Part shown: in pieces, positions 13,820-25,680 of the stretch
Numbering within the stretch: the first letter of the stretch is position 1
Layout: each line of letters starts with the position of its first letter
Source of the DNA: Microvelia longipes
Lineage: Eukaryota > Arthropoda > Insecta > Hemiptera > Veliidae
Reading direction: 5' to 3'
Assembly: GCA_018340805.1 (NCBI GenBank)
Contig: JACMZG010001911.1
Coordinates: 35,613,248 to 35,677,247, forward strand
DNA: 64,000 nucleotides
Notes under the pieces: model-generated
Told to the model about the DNA's origin: nothing
Databases searched by the model: none
What the model saw: the letters and a program-made list of their open reading frames with translations, nothing else
Position numbers and translations under genes: made by a program

Positions 13820-13828
13820 AAATGGTAG

Positions 13829-15737
13829 TTTTCCCAAATATGGTATAAAAATAACCACATTTTTAATTTAATATTGGTAATTTAGATACCACATTTGGTA
13901 ACTTTGTAAAGGTGAATTAGAGCTAACCGTAATGTTTGCCTATTTAAAACAGCAATGAAATTCAATACCAATATCACTATATTACGGTAATTTGGCACAA
14001 TGCTCTTGTTCGACATATAACATAGATTTTTTTTAAACCTTTCATTCTTGCATCAATAGTTTTCAACAAAAATCTATGATATATGTCAAACAATATCTTA
14101 ACAAAAATTACAAAATTAGAGATATTGGAATCATATTTATTAAAATTTAATTCACTTTCCAAATAGGCAACAATACTATATTTACTATATATTACTATAT
14201 GTTTCCCAAAAGTAGTAACTAAATTAATATTGTTTTAGTAAATAGTTACCAAAACAATATTAATAAATTTGATTTTCGATTTGAATTGAAACCAATAAAT
14301 ATTAGTAAATTTTAACTTGATTTGAATTGAAACAAATTAATATTAGTAAATTAGAAAACTCGATTTGAATTGAAACCAAAACAATAATAGTAAATTTGTT
14401 TTGAAACCAAAACAATATTAGTAAATTTGAACTCGATTTGAACTGAAACCAAAACAATATTAGTAAATTTGAACTCGATTTGAATTGAAACCAAAACGCA
14501 ATATTAGTAAATTTTAACTCGATTTGATTTGAAACCAAAACAATATTAGTAAATTTGAACTCGATTTGAATTGAACCACAATCGCTCGATTTGATTGAAA
14601 CCAAAGCAATATTAGTAAATTTGAACTGATTTGAATTGAAACCAAAGCAATATTAGTAAATTTGAGCTCGATTTGAATTGAAACCAAAGCAATATTAGTA
14701 AATTTGAACTCGATTTGAATTGAAACCAAAGCAATATTAGTAAATTTGAGCTCGATTTGAATTGAAACCAAAGCAATATTAGTAAATTTGAACTCGATTT
14801 GAATTGAAACCAAAGCAAATATTAGTAAATTTGAGCTCGATTTGAAATCCCAAAGCAATATTAGTAAATTTGAACTCGATTGAATTTGAGCAATATTAGT
14901 AAATTTGAGCTCGATTTTGAAACCAAAAAGCAATATTAGAATTTGAACCAAAGCAATATTAGTAAATTTGAACTCGATTTGAATTGAAACAAAGCATATT
15001 AAGGTAAATTTGAGCTCGATTTGAATTGAAACCAAAGCAATATTAGTAAATTTGAACTCGTAAGAGTTGATTCGCTGGGGGTAAAAAATATTTTTGAAAG
15101 TCTAGAATCATGTTTTTCGCTTTTTTTTAAGTATTTAATTTTGGTGCGGCCTGTTCCACCATGTTTAAACATATATAAATTTCAAAACCAATCTTTAAGA
15201 TACAAATATCACCTGCATTTGAACGTAAAAATAAATCGTTTCCTCCTTCCGCATTCTTAACTAATCCTGCCTTGTATATGAATACCCACTATAAATCTTA
15301 ATATTAAGATTTATAGTGGATTAATTTTAATTAAGATATCAATCTTAATATTAACGGAATTTAAATATTGTATGTAGTATGACTATTGGAGTACGACTGA
15401 TAATGAAATCAAAGAAATTAGTGTTTTATCTTTAATCTCGGAAATAATGGATTAGTTTAACTATGCTTACATTACAGAGACTTCCATTTACCTTTTATCG
15501 TATTTTAGCGAATTTCCAAAAGATTAATGAGCTTAGTAGGTTGAAGTCATGTTTTTACACTTACTTTGTTCAGACGCGGGATTTGTCAGGGGGTACAACC
15601 TCGTGTACAACCCCCCAGCGGGTTCAACCCCCTCAGCAATACTATTACTACGTGTGAACGAAGTAATAGTAATAGTAAGTTATATCAAAATAGACTTGGT
15701 TCCTGGAGATATCAAACATGTTCTAAGTTTTCTTCAC
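13829..15737. repeat. 1.91 kb tandem duplication, unit 2
   Basis: Second copy, about 10 bases after unit 1, with the minisatellite at about 14270-15058 and the palindrome near 15285. Very high identity means recent duplication, gene conversion, or an assembly artefact. Confidence 0.9.
14270..15058. repeat. 42-bp minisatellite array, block 2
   Basis: Same unit and the same alternation as block 1, inside the second duplication unit, with different small indels between the arrays. Confidence 0.9.
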
Positions 15738-16249
15738 CTTCTAGCGTAGGTAGGTGGGAAAAGTATTGGGTTAGCCATAAAAATATGAAACCGAGTTTCC
15801 ATTAGAATTATCTGTTTGAGGCGTTTTAAGACGTTCAAAGTGTTTTTTTTCATGCTCTCTGTGTGTTTGTACGGACTCGCGTGTTCGCGTGTTGTGCCCA
15901 CGTTAGAAAATTGAAATACGCACAAAAATCAGACTTAAGGTCTAGATATTGCTGTTATTGTGACTTCAGACAACCAAAAAGGCTATGAGGTAAGGCTTAA
16001 TAGAAACATTTTTTAAAAAACACTGGTATACTTTGATAAATAAATCTATTTTATTATTATTATATTGCTTGAAAAAAAATTGTATTCATAATAACAAATT
16101 TATCCTGTCCATCGAAAATTTCATTAATAATAGAATATTTGACTCATTGAGGTGGAATGTAACTATATAAAGATTTGTGCTTTTTCGATATGTTTGTGGA
16201 TTAATTTTGTATGGGTTAATAACGTTACACATATTAGGGTTCAGGACAT

Positions 16250-16400
16250 TAACAAGGTTGATTTTCGTACAAAGTTTCATTTGGATCCGAGAAACCGTTC
16301 TCGAAAGTTATCGTGTCCCATAGAAACGTCTAGGATTCAAAAATTTCGTACATACATACATATACACACTCACATATACATATACATACATATATTCTTG
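16250..16400 (+). repeat. Repeat family C copy ending in ACATAC repeats
   Basis: TTTCATTTGGATCCGAGAAA, CGTTCTCGAAAGTTATCGTG, TCCCATAGAAACGTCTAGGA, then CATACATACATATACAC. Related fragments: 6636-6690 (+), 26604-26700 (-), 29110-29200 (+). The conserved end always runs into an ACATAC or (TA)n tract, as in retroposon tails. Confidence 0.5.
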
Positions 16401-16424
16401 ATCAGGGAGATCCCCCATTCAAAA

Positions 16425-16510
16425 AAGCATAAACCGGAACCATTCCAAAGGAAATTTGCCCGACATGCGGACCTCCGCGCCAGAAACTTCTCTTTGGAAA
16501 TTTGCTTATT
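16425..16510 (+). repeat. Repeat family B fragment
   Basis: CATTCCAAAGGAAATTTGCC followed by CGACATGCGGACCTCCGCGC, the conserved 3' core of family B. Confidence 0.5.
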
Positions 16511-16904
16511 AGAATTTTTGATAAGTATCTACCGAAGAAGTTAGGCTTTGAATTGCTCATGTTTATAAATTGAGATGTTAAAACTGTTTTAAAGAATAAA
16601 CTTGACTTTTATCTCTTGACCTTAGAAACAGCTGTTTTAGCGTTATATTAGCTTTACTTTGATGATTTTATGGTTCGGATTTTACTGCCGTATTTTCCCC
16701 CTTAAACTACGTTAAACAAAAAATCTATAGTAAAATTTAATGTGGTTGAAACATGTAATTATTTGCTCCTCTAAGAAGCAATAGAAAAATGGAATCATTT
16801 TTAAGATTCAATATTTTTCCCCCCATAAACCTGTAGGGTTTATATTTTAGCGTTTATACTCTTTAACTGAATTTCCTTTTGAAAAAAATCGCTAATGGGA
16901 TAGG

Positions 16905-16965
16905 CGTCATGGCGGGAGTCGAACCTCGGACTACGACACAAATTCGTTTTAGAGGTCCCTTATTA
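16905..16965 (-). repeat. tRNA-like 3' half
   Basis: Minus strand GAGGTTCGACTCCCGCCATG resembles a tRNA T arm and acceptor. No matching 5' half is seen. Confidence 0.35.
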
Positions 16966-16987
16966 CGAAAAAAGGTTTCGCAAGACT

Positions 16988-17091
<104 letters not shown>

Positions 17092-17159
17092 CTGTGCGTG
17101 TCGTTTTAGACACTTTCTTGTGCGCACAGCTAATTTTAGAGGCATAGTGTTGTATAACC

Positions 17160-17375
17160 AACTGGATAACTATGCGCATTTCCTTTAAAAACTACAGAAA
17201 GAATTAGTTACGAGTAGGGTTAGTTACAAGTTATAAGTTACTTGATAACTTAGTAACGGCTCAAGTTATAAAGCAAAAATCGGATCCTTAAGCATGAAAT
17301 GGATTGTTATGCACGGAAACACGCATTCCAATGAAATTTGGCAGACATGCGCGACAGAATTTTTTAAGTGCAAAT
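17160..17375 (+). repeat. Repeat family B copy
   Basis: ATAACCAACTGGATAACTAT, GCGCATTTCCTTTAAAAACT, ACACGCATTCCAATGAAATT, GGCAGACATGCGCGACAGAA. Shares its left edge with the inverted copy at 27030-27325. Confidence 0.55.
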
Positions 17376-17384
17376 CTACTGATA

Positions 17385-17978
17385 ACCCCTAGCCTTTATG
17401 CACACACTGCACCAGGGAATATCTCGGTACTTCTACCCTCCCCTTTACGGTACTGCACCTGTGATCAGGCGCACATTTTCGTCCACCAGATACTCGTTAT
17501 CCTTACTGCTTTGTTTAGCCCGGTACAGCCCGAAGGGGAGAGATATCGGTAGCAACCCTAAAATTAGGGTTCATAAACTCTTTCCCATAGCCCTGACTTC
17601 AAAGCCAAAGTTTCACAGATCACTATAGGAGGCGTCTTCCAGATCCAAACACATCATCCCTAGCCACCTACGCTTGTCGTGGGACAACAGACACCGCTCT
17701 CGCACCGAATCCGAGCCTCCACTTTTACAGTCCTCGGTCCGAAGGCTGAGTACCTTTCCTACCCTTCATGGGCCCGCAAAACTTTGTCTTTACACAACCT
17801 GGAAACGTGCAAAATAGCCATAGGAAACCACGTAAAACCTAGGTTGGGTTGGCCAGCCTTGAATCCAAAGCCTCCCGAAAAAATGATACAAGGGATAACC
17901 TTATATAAGTTCCTACCCCAGCTGGATTTGAACCCTTGATCTCCAGGTCGTAGCTCTACCACTGAGCTACCGGTCCTC
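17385..17978 (-). mobile_element. GC-rich retroposon with tRNA-like head
   Basis: A block of roughly balanced base composition in AT-rich surroundings. On the minus strand it begins (17975-17920) with a tRNA-like head: box A-like TAGCTCAGTGGTAGAGC and box B-like GGGTTCAAATCC. The T stem and acceptor do not pair and no proper anticodon arm forms, so it is tRNA-derived rather than a tRNA gene. The rest (to about 17385) has no recognisable domain. Open frames of 60-87 codons occur on both strands, as expected at this GC level. Confidence 0.5.
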
Positions 17979-18297
17979 GGATTTAATTATTATTGGTAAT
18001 ATTGTACGACCTCCGTCAATTCCCCTACCACCAAAAAATGATTTTTGTCCTCTAAATATTCAATATTTTAATCCATATTTTTATCAATATTTTGTTCTAA
18101 AAATATTTCAAATATTTAATGCAATGGTTAAACAGATATCTATTTAAAAAATAATCATTTACTAAAACATTCATTTTCTGGTTTTGGATTTTCAACCCAA
18201 AAATCCAAAACGAGATCATTATCATCTATATCAAGGGCTTTTTGACGTTCTAAGTAGTTTCAATTACTTGTTGTGTGTCTTTGAATCACGCATAACT

Positions 18298-18327
18298 CCC
18301 GATGTGGTCACGCTTGACCACATCGGG
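18298..18327. repeat. Perfect GC-rich hairpin, 13-bp arms
   Basis: CCCGATGTGGTCA, loop CGCT, TGACCACATCGGG. No T-run follows, so there is no reason to call it a terminator. Confidence 0.75.
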
Positions 18328-18539
18328 TTGACCTTTTATGTAGCCTCAAAAGATCTTTCTGATGTGTGGCTACAAATTCAAGATCTCTAGTTGAAACATG
18401 CCCCAAGCAAAATTATTTTGTATTTAACTGTAAATACTATGAAGAAATGCATACTTATGGGATCTTATCTGTCTTACTAGTGCGCTAAAATATTTTTACA
18501 TTATTTTCATAAAACGTTTACAACATCTAATAAATACAG

Positions 18540-18862
18540 TCGTAAATATGTTTTAGGTATGTTGACGATGTTTGCCTTGTTTCGACGGGAAGAGTAAATA
18601 TATTGTTGAAATTGGCTTATTACCTTAACACTAAGCATGAAGGTATTCAGTTCAAGCGTGAGTTAGAAAAGGAAGCATCCTTAAATTATGTTGAGTTGAC
18701 TATTGCTAGGAATGATAATAAGCTAATATTTAGTATTTTTAGAAAGTCCATTACTATTGATACAGTAATACATTCTATTTCACAACACTCGAGGTCACAT
18801 AAGAACAACGGCATTCCATGCTTATTTTATTCGTGTTTATTAAACACTCTCCTCGAAAAAGA

Positions 18863-18936
<74 letters not shown>

Positions 18937-19420
18937 AGAAAAGGATGGTAATTGTAGGCATATTGTACGTTAACGCTGCTAATGAAAGGCTTAGCCTTCA
19001 GGAGGAGATAAGTAACATCATAAGGAAAAGTGAAATAAATGTTCCATTTTTATAATTTGCATTCTTTAAGTAGCCACATTTCTAACTGTAAAGAAAGGGT
19101 TGAAACGCTCGATAAGAATGGCGTTTATTGCCAGAAATGTGGTGCCTTTACCCACGTAGGTCAGACAGGTAGAGCATTCCGTACAAGAATTGCCGAGCAC
19201 GAAACACTTTCATCCAGTAGGTTTTACCAACATTTGATAGTTGAGAACCATAGTAGTTTTGACCATAAAGTTGTTTTATTAACTATTTTTAATCATTTTT
19301 AACTATCTATATAACTTTATTGTAGTATAGTTAGTTAGTTATTTATTATGTTTGTGGGGATTAGGTACTGATGATGATCGAGCGATTAAATACCGGCTTC
19401 CATCGTGGTATTGTTCTTGG
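18540..19420 (+). mobile_element. Penelope-like element remnant (RT C-terminal part + GIY-YIG endonuclease)
   Basis: Reading frame from 18552 gives FRYVDDVCLVS, the RT catalytic motif (YVDD at 18558-18569), then LNTKHEGIQFKREL, YVELTIARNDNKLIFSIFRK and [11 protein letters not shown], as in Penelope-like RTs. A (TA)n run at 18866-18933 has expanded inside the frame. After a frameshift near 19040, frame +1 gives NLHSLSSHISNCKERV, NGVYCQKCGAFTHVGQTGRA and FRTRIAEH: a GIY-YIG nuclease with GVY and HVG in place of GIY and YIG and the Arg and Glu kept. The 5' part of the RT is missing. Downstream, 19365-19440 (GCGATTAAATACC region) looks like element terminal sequence. Inactive. Confidence 0.8.
18866..18933. 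repeat. (TA)n microsatellite inside the Penelope-like RT
   Basis: Interrupts the linker between the RT and the endonuclease without changing the local frame. Confidence 0.95.
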
Positions 19421-19439
19421 CTTTATAAATTAACTCCAT

Positions 19440-21230
19440 TTTCCAGTATCATAGTTATAATTCAAAATCCAGAGTACTTAGTTATTTTTACCTGCCTGAT
19501 ATAACAGAGGCGTTTGGCCTTTGGCCGCACCGCTCTGTGTTGATATTTTTGTTTTGATATAGTTAGAAATAGTACTGTTAAAGGAGGAGGTTGTTATTAG
19601 GTCTATAATTGTGAAAACCAAGACGAGCTTTCCTCGGTGTCGGGGAAAAAGATTTATGTTGTAAAATCTGATACTACCATTAAAAAAACTTCTCAAAGTA
19701 TTAACGAACCTTATTCATTCAAATCATACGTTGCTTAGTGAGACATATTAAATAATAAAAATATAAATAATCTGTGTAAATGCTTATAACAATAATGAAT
19801 ATTTTAGAACACCTGGTGAGAATAATTTTTAAGAAAATTAGACCATTTATGACACTTGGAAAATTTTGGTTTATCAATAGAATCGAAGATAGTAACATTT
19901 CATTTAATTTATTGTATGTTAAGTTTTTTTAAAATGAATGTATTATTAGTGGTACGGTCTGCATCTCTAGCTTATTAGTTTGATTTCTTCATTGAGTAAT
20001 GCTATACTATTAAACTCTAGGGTATTGAAGGATTAAGAAAAAAATCGTTTTTTATTTCTTTATTTTCAATTTATCCTTCATATAACAGACGACCCTATTA
20101 ATTTTCCAAATACAAATATTTTTTTTTATTTTCCTTCTAAGTAAGAAAAATATATGTCTTAGATTTTATAAATTATTAGCCTTCCTTCGATATTGTTTTG
20201 TACCTCAAAGTGGTTTATACTTATTAGTTAATTGATTAACTAAAGCTTAACGTCAAAATCAATGCGTAAAATACTATGTTATGGTTTATTCAGCAAATTG
20301 CTGTAGCGAGCCAACTTGGTAATTTTACTTTTTCTCATTTCATAGATATAATGGAAGTCTCCTTTGGTCCATAGTCGCTTTGAGCCACAGCTTTGAGGGC
20401 CTGCTCAAAAGAAGCCCCTTGTGTATTGGTTATTGCTTTATGATTGAATTATGTTAATAGTGAATTTTAACCGCCTTTCAGACCACTAACGCGGGTTTGC
20501 TAGAGTCACCGTGGCCCTGCATTATTGTTGCCCTAGACCATGTGGTTAGCGATTTTTTAAAATTTTGCCTACGTCCGCAGGCCATCAGGTCGACTTCTTC
20601 ATGGCATTGCCTTAGTTAGTTAGTCGTATCGTTTTAGGACTTCTCTATTCGATTTAGCCCTCCTATGACAATATTATGACACTTTAATTTATCTTCAAAA
20701 CCAGTTTATAAAAGTAGTTTTCCGCCGCCCAAAAAACCTACATTTTCTTTACAAAATTGATATACTCAAGGCCAACGACCAACGTAAGAATGAATAATAT
20801 AATGAAAAGAACAATTCACTAATTCATCTCAAAATAATAAATTTTCACTAAAACTCAGAAGCTAAGATTTAACCCGAATTATCTAATTTAGGTGTTTTTA
20901 AAACCTTCTTAGAAGTCCTTTATATCACTATGAATGTGCCAAATTTCATTTTATTTTTACCATTGGTTAATTTTTTTATGAATGCCAAAATTAGCGAATT
21001 TTAATCTAAAAATGACATTTGTAAGGTTGTAGGGATGACGGATATAAAGGGGATCGATTCTGTCTGACTCCTGATTCCAAAAATATAAGTCTGACACACT
21101 TTTATGTGTGTGTGAAAGAGTTTCTACCCTTGTTTTTAAAACGAAATATTATTTGATAATTACTTTATTATTATTATTATTATTACTTTATTTAATAAAC
21201 AATTATTAAAACAAAAATTATAACAACTAG
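19440..21230. other. Intergenic, no gene recognised
   Basis: 20340-20640 is GC-richer (CTTTGAGCCACAGCTTTGAG, CCATCAGGTCGACTTCTTCA) and probably repeat-derived. The rest is AT-rich. Confidence 0.3.
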
Positions 21231-21231
21231 T

Positions 21232-21455
21232 AATCCGGTTTTTGCTGGATCACTGTGTCAAGCAGCATCGAGTGAGGCCATAACATAGATGAGTGACTGC
21301 TGAGAATAAAACGGATTTTGTACTATTTGAAGACGAGCCAAGCGATTTCGAAATATTGAATTTTATAAATGAATTTTTATAATTTTCGGACGAGCAATGC
21401 GAGTCTGAAGAGGTGAGAATAAATGTACAGAACAGAAGGAAAAATTACGAGGTGT
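21232..21455 (+). mobile_element. 5S-like SINE segment plus tail (diverged)
   Basis: TCAAGCAGCATCGAGTGAGG and GATGAGTGACTGCTGAGAAT (5S-like), then two diverged tail units, GAAGACGAGCCAAGCGATTT and CGGACGAGCAATGCGAGTCT. Confidence 0.55.
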
Positions 21456-22039
21456 TTAATAGATCACGCATGGTTTTTAAATTTTGTTAGTTCACTGTGA
21501 AATGTTTAATAAAGAAGTTTCTCTTTCAAATATATCTTATCTTTCCAGATTCCTCCTCTCCTTGATGAGATTCTCATCTCGCTTTAGTTTCATCACAATA
21601 TTTAATGGCCGGCCGCATTCCAACTGCGCTCTCAAGCCAGATAATGTACCAATAATGTACCAATGACCATAATGTACTAATGACTCATCAATATGTGTTC
21701 TGCGCTACTTACATTGATATTTATTGACTTTATATTTCATGTCATGGTGAGGTGCTCACTCTAGACTTCCGATTTTAACTTAAGTACTACATTAAAAAAT
21801 TACTTATTCATGGGCCTCCGTAGGGGGGGGGGGGGGTCAAACGGATCACTTGACCCTCTGAAAAATTAGAAAAGTTAGATTGACCCACACTGCAAATTAG
21901 TCAAAATTTAATGTTTATTATTCTGCATTTTTTCATAAAAATAACTTAATATAAAAAATATGGAAATATGATTAAACTATAAATGCGTTGCATCAGGAAC
22001 TTACGTCAAAAGAATACATCAAATACACTTAATTACCAC

Positions 22040-22500
22040 CAGGCTCGCTTCGCTGACTAGATAGAATAGAAAAATAATTTAATAATTAAACAAGGATAGC
22101 GTGGCTCACAAAAAGTAATGAAAAAGGACTTTCTTCGATCGCTAGATTGCTATAACTAAATACGTGGATATAGAAGAAGATACTCGCTTCGCTCGCTAGA
22201 TTGCCATCAATATATATGCGAACATATGCGATAATTCTCGGTTCGCTAATTGAAAATGTAATTTTAGGTTCATTACAAAAAGCTCGGTAGGTTGCTACAA
22301 ATATATAAGTGAATATCGGAAAAGAGGCTCACATGATTGCAAAAGTATATAATATGATACCTTAAAAAGAGCATGGTTCGCTTGCTAGATGGTTGAAGTA
22401 AAAATTAAATATAGAAATAGAGGCTTCCTTTGGTCTTTAGATTGATACCAACCCTTATTTAATATGTTTGTAAGAACTCACTTCGCTCGCTTAAGTTCTA
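22040..22500. repeat. Diverged tandem repeat, CGCTTCGCTCGCTAGATTGC type
   Basis: Roughly eight to nine units of 45-70 bp, each with a variant of ACTCGCTTCGCTCGCTAGAT (best at 22181) followed by an ATATAT/GAATAT spacer. The core resembles the inverse of the 5S-SINE tail unit. Confidence 0.6.
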
Positions 22501-22558
22501 AAATAAATTACATATTTATTTCGGTAAGCAGAATAAATAAAATATTACATAATTTTTG

Positions 22559-22592
22559 TCATTGCCTTAACATTTAGTTAAGGCAATGACAA
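22559..22592. repeat. Hairpin, 14-bp arms
   Basis: GTCATTGCCTTAAC / GTTAAGGCAATGAC around a short loop. Confidence 0.7.
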
Positions 22593-22742
22593 GCAAATCC
22601 CCACTCTTATAGTTTGCTGGATTCCTGGGGGTGATGAAAACTAAACCAGCTGCACATTATAGATTACTGAATTTGGACAGCTTGCCCCCCTTGGAAAAAA
22701 TCCTGCGGACGTCCATGAACTTATAAGTGTACTTTTCTATGG

Positions 22743-22869
22743 ACAATTTGCTACTTTTTAAAATGTTTTATATTTATAAGCAATAAGCGTATAGCTTATA
22801 TTCATCATAATATTATATCTATTAATAATAATAGAATGACAATACTCTTTTACATACACACACACACAC

Positions 22870-22928
<59 letters not shown>

Positions 22929-23072
22929 TATATATCTGTGTGTGTGTTGTGTGTGTGTGTGTGTGTATGTAAAAGAGTATTATCATTCTATTATTATTAA
23001 TAGATATAATATTTATGATGAATATAAGCTATACGCTCATTGCTCATAAATATAAAACATTTTAAAAAGTAT
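22743..23072. repeat. 330-bp palindrome centred on CA/TA/TG microsatellites
   Basis: Left arm CTACTTTTTAAAATGTTTTA ... AATGACAATACTCTTTTACA is repeated in inverse to the right of the centre (TGTAAAAGAGTATTATCATT ... CATTTTAAAAAGTA). Arms are about 120 bp and near-perfect; the centre is (CA)n-(TA)n-(TG)n. Confidence 0.9.
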
Positions 23073-23078
23073 ATATAT

Positions 23079-23146
<68 letters not shown>

Positions 23147-23172
23147 CATATATATATATATGTATATGTATA
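23070..23172. repeat. (TA)n microsatellite
   Basis: Directly follows the 22743-23072 palindrome. Confidence 0.95.
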
Positions 23173-23279
23173 TGAGTGTGTGTGTATCCCAGGTAGCATT
23201 GGATTGTAAGTCGTATATTAGTCAGCTTTGTGAATTGGCCCTGAGTTATTTAATTTATACTAATTATTACTGATGTACC

Positions 23280-24900
23280 TTCATTAATGTTAAATTTAAA
23301 GAAGATTAAACTTTATTACCAATTATTTTATTTTTATTTTATTTCGTTACTTATTAAGTTTTTGTTTATTATGATGATTGATTCATTAACTCTGAAGTCG
23401 TATAAATTTATCACACTTATCAAGGTCACTGATTTATGGGAACTTATTTATCTAATTTTTATTCGTGATGAAATAATGCGTTTAGGCAATTATTTCCTAG
23501 CATTACCTAGACTTTTGTTCCCCTAAAATTTTATGATATACCACGTTTATTTATTTTATTTATTTATTATAAGCTTGTGGTTGCCTTACATTCTAAGGCC
23601 TCACAATAGTCAATTCATGAATACAACTTAAAACATACAAAAAAAAATTACAATAAATAAAATTATATAAGATATTATTAAGTTAAAAAGGTACCAGTTT
23701 ACAATTTTTCAGGATACACTATACTGTCAAATAGTTGATATCATATTAAAATTGTTCTAACTCTTAGTCTAACTAATAACGGTTATGCGTTACGTCAAAC
23801 TTATATTTTAATAACATTTATACTATGCAATTTTAGTTTTTACATTTAATGAAAAAACTAGCATAATATAGGATTAAATTTTTTCTTGGTATAATTATAT
23901 CGGTCATTTGATGATTATCATATCTATGTAATCTATAGGTTTGTTTGGGACGTTACACCAGTGTACTCTAGATTAACATGTGGTAATAACTATGTTTAGG
24001 CAAATCCTCGATCCTACTCCAATCTGCATTACTTTGTTCTAAAGAAGTTCGGGCAAAAAGAATCTAAAAATATCTTAATTTAAACTGCACTCATAAATAA
24101 GCGAGTAAAATACAATAAAATAAATTTCTGGCGGGAAATCACTCTCATCCCATGTGATAGCAATAATATGAGTTATCGATGTATTTTAACTATATTAAAT
24201 AATTTTACAACTCTATTTTATGCTATTTTAAATAAATAAAACAAAATATTTTGGTTTGACCAAAATAGTAGTTTTCAAATGTTTTGAGGTCATAATAAAC
24301 TATCAGTAATAAATTTTTTAGAGTTCACCTTGCTTTTCGTTTAAATTATGAAACTACCCCGTGGAATTCGAGCAAATAGTTATTGTTTCATTAATATGTA
24401 CTAACTTCAATAAAAGAAAGAAGCGATAGATCACTTGTTGCATTGATCACTACGCGTGCAGGTTAGTAAAATAGTAACTGTTAACTCAAATTCTAAGTAA
24501 TAATTTCAAATATATCATCGGAAACTTATATCATAAATGTCTCTCGCACAATTATATTGTGTTATTAATTTCATAGTTTGATCGAAAAATAAGGCAAACA
24601 AAGCTTGAATTTTCACTGTAATTTGATCTGGTCTACCTAAAACATTTTAGATACCGTAAAATAGCCACCTTATTCTAACAAAGCAATAATTAAACAAAAA
24701 CTGTAGGTATATTGTAAATTATTATTTTTTAATTTGTTTGGCGTCTTTTTTTTCTTTTCTGTTCGCCCTCGCATCTAATCCGCAGAGTTTTTTCAACTTT
24801 TCTCTAGACAGACTGCTCCAAAATGAAAAATTTGAGTTTCAAGAAGAATAATTCAGAGTAGAGTAGTGTTCTCCAGTTCAAACAAATGTGTCGAACAAAC
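23280..24900. other. Intergenic, nothing recognised
   Basis: AT-rich. Open frame 23287-23526 has no motif. Contains one match (24536) to the repeat at 37971. Confidence 0.4.
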
Positions 24901-24904
24901 CTTT

Positions 24905-25680
24905 TTTACTTTTTCTCATTTATACCGTAGGTATATAGGAAAGTCAGTGTGTTAGCAAAAAAATCCAAATACGGTATGTCACCAGAATTATCAGTTTCAG
25001 GTGTTTTTAAGGCCTCCTGAGTGGTTTTCACTAGGTTGTCTATCTATATGTGTGTTAGTGTGTCTATTATCATCGTAGCCCCCAGTGTATTTATGCTAGA
25101 GGTTTGAAAATTTGTACAAAAATTAGTCTATAGGTGGTTATATGCTTTTCGGAAAATATTTTTTTAAGACGTCATCAACCCGCAATAATGACTCATCAAA
25201 AATTTAAAAAATCATACATTTTACTATCGAAAAATGAATGGCGATTTGGTACGCATACGCATATAGCCACATATAAGCCTAACTTATGTGCCAAGTTTCA
25301 TCTTATTATTAGCATTAGTTCAATTTTATCAAATGACTTGTGTATTTTTTTTTTTAAATTGTAAAATCATCAAATTAAGTTTAAAATTAGTACAAGTGTA
25401 TACCATTAAGTAATAAATATGTACACAATGTTGGATACAACATAGTGATGTTAAACAACAAGTATGTCAATGACTTTAGTTGAATCATAAAAAAGCTGCA
25501 TTGAGCGTGGTAAGCGTCTGGATGGGAGACCGCTGGAAATGAAACTGATAAATTTATTGTCTGAGGACGAGCGAAGCTAGTACGAAGTACAGAGGATGAA
25601 CCTAGCGAATCTGATGAGGAAAATTCCGAGGTACCGCCCGATATTTGGCTTGTCCTTAATGATCTTGAATTTGTATACAG
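24905..25680 (+). mobile_element. Composite retroposon with 5S rRNA-like segment (best copy)
   Basis: Part 1 (24905-25440) starts CTCATTTATACCGTAGGTAT and includes CATCAACCCGCAATAATGAC and TCATCTTATTATTAGCATTA. Part 2 (about 25495-25545) resembles the 3' half of 5S rRNA: GCTGCATTGAGCGTGG, then CTGGATGGGAGACCGCTGG. Part 3 (25558-25655) has TGAGGACGAGCGAAGC, GAATCTGATGAGG and TTCCGAGGTACC. The same order recurs at 28181-28690, so the parts form one family. The 5S segment spans the internal pol III control region seen in 5S-derived (SINE3-type) SINEs. No coding sequence. Confidence 0.65.

Larger units (their letters stand above)
15738..16904. other. Intergenic, repeat fragments
   Basis: Immediately after the duplication, 15740-15960 resembles part 1 of the composite retroposon only loosely. 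Families C and B follow at 16250-16510. No gene seen. Confidence 0.3.

Noticed and set aside
13542..13848. Open frames of 64-67 codons repeated at 15463-15805
   Set aside because: Duplicated non-coding sequence with three overlapping frames and no domain.
12404..15035. Minus-strand frames of up to 173 codons with a FQFKSSSNLLILLW repeat
   Set aside because: Translation of the 42-bp minisatellite (14 codons per unit). Frames break at unit indels, with no start, splice or domain.
17920..17975. tRNA gene on the minus strand
   Set aside because: Boxes A and B are present but the T stem and acceptor stem do not pair. Best read as a tRNA-derived retroposon head.
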